Source: Saccoglossus kowalevskii
Taxonomy: Eukaryota > Hemichordata > Enteropneusta > Harrimaniidae
Direction of reading: 5' to 3'
Length of the DNA: 22,175 bases
Assembly (NCBI RefSeq): GCF_000003605.2
Contig: NW_003134860.1
Coordinates: forward strand, 99,244-121,418
Within the stretch, counting starts at the first letter, position 1. Each line of letters opens with the position of its first letter. Below the pieces are notes generated by a model. That model had not been told where the DNA came from, made no database searches, and was given only the letters and a program-made list of their open reading frames with translations. The translations under genes and the position numbers were made by a program. Shown piece after piece: positions 20,201-22,175 of this stretch.

Positions 20201-21546
20201 GTTCTTTATTTGGTAAGTATGTTCTTCAGCTCCTGGCATACTTGGCCAATATTTGCTTATGCACATTCTAACCTTTTACCCACATGTGTCTATTTAGTAC
20301 CAGAAAGCTCATTTTGTAAATAAATGAAGCTTATTTTTCACATTTGGTAGTAATTATCACTGTAGAATATTATGGCCTTGTAGGGGTTAATTTGGTTTAA
20401 GATAAATATTATTATCAAATACTAGTATATTATTCATACTTCTGCTCGAACAGATGGGTAAACGTATGTATGCATAATAATTAAATTGTATACTGTAAAA
20501 TACTTTATTTTAATTTTAGTGATTAAGACATTTTGAGTGTGAAGTTTATTTTCGTTGATTTTTGATGAGTTGAATGTAGAATATAGAAAGAAAGGTGTAT
20601 TCACTGGATTTTATTTTCATTGAATCATTCCTTCAGTAAAAATAAAGATAATTTCCCCCCCAAAATTTAGAAATTTTACAGTAGTTGATTGCACTGTGTT
20701 CATGCTGGTATTTATTATTGGTTCATGTAGGCAATGTCTCCAGATGGGGAAGCTATCGTAACCGGTGCTGGTGATGAAACTTTACGATTTTGGAATGTAT
20801 TCAGTAAAACAAGATCTACCAAGGTGAGTGGTTTTGTTTTGTTTCTGTAGGTGTATTCAAACATTCTGGTCATTAATTTGTGTTGTGCGAAATGAAAACC
20901 CAATGAAAACCCTATTGCCTTGCTCGTTATTGTTCAAAACCAAAGCACTAAGGGACGATGTCAAAAGATCGATGTCGGATAAAAAACTTAATTCTTTTAG
21001 TTTTGTCCCAAAACCCCCCACCCCCCACTGAAACTTAATTGATAAATATTGATCATGGCGTCAGACTACATTCACCATTAAATACAAATTGATAATCGGA
21101 CAGTAGTATGGCATAGCAGTTGGTTGTAAAAATGAAGCAAAATATACGCATGCGCAAACTACTTTCTGGGTTCTGCGGATGCTCTAGGTCCGCCCTGAAA
21201 TTGACCTCATTTGACGCACATATTTACACTCGGGCCAAACCATTTTCTCGTCTTGGGTGTTTCTTTTTCACTTTCTGTTATTTTTGTCTATGATTGGATA
21301 GAAAAAAACGAACTATAAATACTAATAAGTTTTTTTTGACTTCATTAAAAAATAAAATCGTTTTTGTGGGATGGAAACTTTTTGAGGCCAAACCCACCCC
21401 CAAACTAAAGCAAATAAGTTTTTTATCCGACATCGATCTTTTGACGTCGTCCCTAATTGTAGGCAGTATCTTTTCTAACATTTTATTCTTGTTCTTTTTT
21501 TCAGGAATCCAAATCTGTGCTGAATCTCTTCAATCATATACGATAA
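14223..21546 (+). CDS. FZR1: FZR1 (Cdh1/fizzy-related), APC/C co-activator
   Basis: Twelve coding exons: 14223-14297, 15705-15760, 15906-16027, 16154-16364, 16594-16777, 16931-16996, 17299-17401, 18872-19056, 19525-19758, 20108-20212, 20731-20823, 21505-21546. All borders are GT-AG and in phase, giving 491 aa (human about 493). A non-coding leader exon ends at 13698 and joins at 14005. Cdh1 recruits substrates to the anaphase-promoting complex from late mitosis through G1. Visible parts are the C-box DRFIPSR (43-49), which binds APC/C; several Ser-Pro sites in the N-terminal half ([19 protein letters not shown]) for CDK control; a basic patch ([12 protein letters not shown]); a seven-blade WD40 propeller from about residue 175 to 475 for degron binding (for example [41 protein letters not shown]); and the Ile-Arg tail (490-491) that docks on APC3. 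Everything needed for function is present. Confidence 0.97.
14689..15232. repeat. Three tandem 180-bp copies in FZR1 intron
   Basis: Three head-to-tail units with a period of exactly 180 bp start near 14689, 14869 and 15049, each beginning ttttacttaaataaatattt. Only about five single-base differences are visible between units (for example at the tctctggg/tccctagg/tccctggg site and at tatagcc/tataacc), so the expansion is recent or homogenised. Units have no coding potential and no transposon ends. Confidence 0.93.
15233..15704. other. Remainder of FZR1 coding intron 1, no gene seen
   Basis: AT-rich intronic sequence ending in a good polypyrimidine tract (tcttttttttgcag) before the exon at 15705. 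Nothing further recognised. Confidence 0.5.
17441..18321. mobile_element. 881-bp DNA-transposon-like element with inverted ends
   Basis: The ends are inverted: 17441-17464 begins CGTACTCGACCGCG and continues TTAGCGCCCA; the reverse complement of 18298-18321 is the same except for two bases. A 13-bp subterminal motif, AAGCGCCCACCCC, occurs three times in direct orientation (17474, 17528, 18253). Flanks suggest TA (from an ATAAT sequence on both sides) as target duplication, but the exact border is ambiguous. The interior has a first-exon-like ORF, listed separately, and no transposase domain I recognise. It is probably a non-autonomous or internally deleted cut-and-paste element in FZR1 intron 7. 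Confidence 0.72.
17943..18057 (+). other. Orphan first-exon-like ORF inside the 881-bp element
   Basis: ATG in the context catcATGGCGG opens a 38-codon acidic peptide (starts [20 protein letters not shown]) that ends at a strong donor, GGTG|gtacgt, at 18058. GATTGG (an inverted CCAAT box) lies about 70 bp upstream. It looks like the 5' exon of a gene carried by the element, either transposase or captured host sequence. I do not recognise the peptide. The exon ends in phase 1, the phase needed by the next FZR1 exon (18872). Confidence 0.35.
18322..18871. other. Right part of FZR1 intron 7, repeat remnants
   Basis: Contains a GC-rich remnant (18390-18450) bounded by ATCTCG and CGAGAT. It shares cacgctgg and ccggcactc blocks with 12062-12099. 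It also contains a 17-bp perfect inverted repeat (18634-18650 with 18681-18697). No gene. Confidence 0.5.
19057..19524. other. FZR1 intron 8, no gene seen
   Basis: A 468-bp intron of ordinary AT-rich composition; no repeat or coding signal recognised. Confidence 0.5.
20491..20683. mobile_element. TACTGTA-ended palindromic MITE (copy 3)
   Basis: A 193-bp element in FZR1 intron 10. The left end TACTGTAAAATACTTTATTT matches the copies at 8605 and 9086. The right end is a decayed AAATTTTACAGTA. Internal ttttgatgagtt and ttcattgaatcattccttcag blocks correspond to the 9086 copy in inverted order (the last block reads ttcattgaatca / ttccttcag). More diverged than copy 2. Confidence 0.62.
20952..21453. 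mobile_element. 502-bp PIF/Harbinger-like MITE with TAA target duplication
   Basis: Long terminal inverted repeats of about 55 bp: the left starts GGGACGATGTCAAAAGATCG, the right end reverse-complements to GGGACGACGTCAAAAGATCG, and both continue ATGTCGGATAAAAAACTTA. A TAA triplet flanks both sides (20949-20951 and 21454-21456). A 3-bp TAA/TTA duplication with GG-starting ends is typical of PIF/Harbinger elements. There is no transposase, so it is non-autonomous. It lies in the last FZR1 intron and ends only 51 bp before the final coding exon. High arm identity suggests a fairly young insertion. Confidence 0.85.
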
Positions 21547-21985
21547 TGCAACCTGACTGTATATTCAAGAATCATCACTGAAATTCATATATATCATATG
21601 TGTATATATATTTTACTGAGCTGTACAATGTTGTCATGATTTTGGTTTTTAGTTTCACGATTACATTCAGAATTTGATGTCGTGATCTAAACATATAACT
21701 CAAGATGTACTGATTTTTTTTTTTTATTTCTAAAATAACCAACTCTTGCGAGTTATTATTTTTATGTTTCTTGTGATTGCTACCTGGTCACTGCCGTATT
21801 TGCTATACAACTTTTCCGTCAGTGTTTAAAGCAGCAAAAGACAATACAACGATAGTGTCGTTTTTAATTTTTTTTTATATATTCAGTGTAACACAGTGCA
21901 AGTTGCTGAGTGATAGTACAGCTAGATGTAAAAAGTTTCAAAGTATTTAAAAGTATAATAAATATTAAAACTACAATACAACATC
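21547..21985 (+). other. FZR1: FZR1 3' UTR and poly(A) signal
   Basis: Follows the TAA at 21544-21546. A canonical AATAAA lies at 21957-21962, so cleavage near 21975-21985 is likely. A tatata-rich stretch near 21588-21612 is a simple repeat. The remaining sequence to the window end (21986-22175) shows no gene. Confidence 0.6.
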
Positions 21986-22175
21986 ATGTGCAAATTTGTT
22001 ATTTTTAAAGGGAAGGGTTTGGGGCCATGAATTATTAGTGGAACCCAATAGCCTGTAATGTTCATTACTCTATGCAGTGTTCAACTTACTATATACATCA
22101 CTTTCTTGAAAGATGACCAGTGGTCATCCTTAGGATTCCTACTGACTGTAAAGTTGATTAAAATGTGCAGTGCGT

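Overview
The window is animal nuclear DNA. It is AT-rich, with GT-AG introns, long non-coding introns and several small transposable-element remnants. The genes look like an invertebrate metazoan. Protein sequence close to vertebrate orthologues, conserved intron phases, and a gene pair that I recall being adjacent in humans make an invertebrate deuterostome (hemichordate, echinoderm or similar) the likeliest source, but species cannot be fixed from sequence alone.

Four conserved eukaryotic genes can be assembled exon by exon, and every inferred splice junction keeps the reading frame. (1) A minus-strand PLEKHJ1-like PH-domain gene (coding exons between 3001 and 1248) runs off the left edge. 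A decayed LINE 3' end (275-903) probably lies in its last intron. (2) EBP2/EBNA1BP2, a nucleolar 60S-subunit assembly factor, on the plus strand (nine exons, 3759-8122, 308 aa). (3) CFAP144/FAM183, a small ciliary doublet-microtubule protein, on the minus strand (four exons, 13335-9754, 137 aa). (4) FZR1/Cdh1, the APC/C co-activator, on the plus strand (a non-coding leader exon, then coding exons 14223-21546, 491 aa).

The genes form two divergent pairs that share short upstream regions: PLEKHJ1/EBP2 (3002-3758) and CFAP144/FZR1 (13336-13550). EBP2 and CFAP144 converge tail to tail across about 1.6 kb. The CFAP144/FZR1 intergenic region holds a full match to the RFX X-box consensus overlapping a CRE palindrome, as expected for a cilium gene. 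It also holds a CCAAT box and a GCCAT motif on the FZR1 side. The FZR1 leader carries two short upstream ORFs.

The introns hold most of the unusual material. FZR1 contains three near-identical 180-bp tandem copies (14689-15232). It also contains an 881-bp element with 24-bp inverted ends and an orphan first-exon-like ORF (17441-18321), and a 502-bp Harbinger-like MITE with a TAA target duplication (20952-21453). Several small TACTGTA-ended palindromic elements are scattered from 8.6 kb to 20.7 kb. No tRNA, rRNA or CRISPR array was seen. The most interesting speculative point is that the orphan exon in the 881-bp element is in phase with the next FZR1 exon and could yield a Cdh1 form lacking the C-box.
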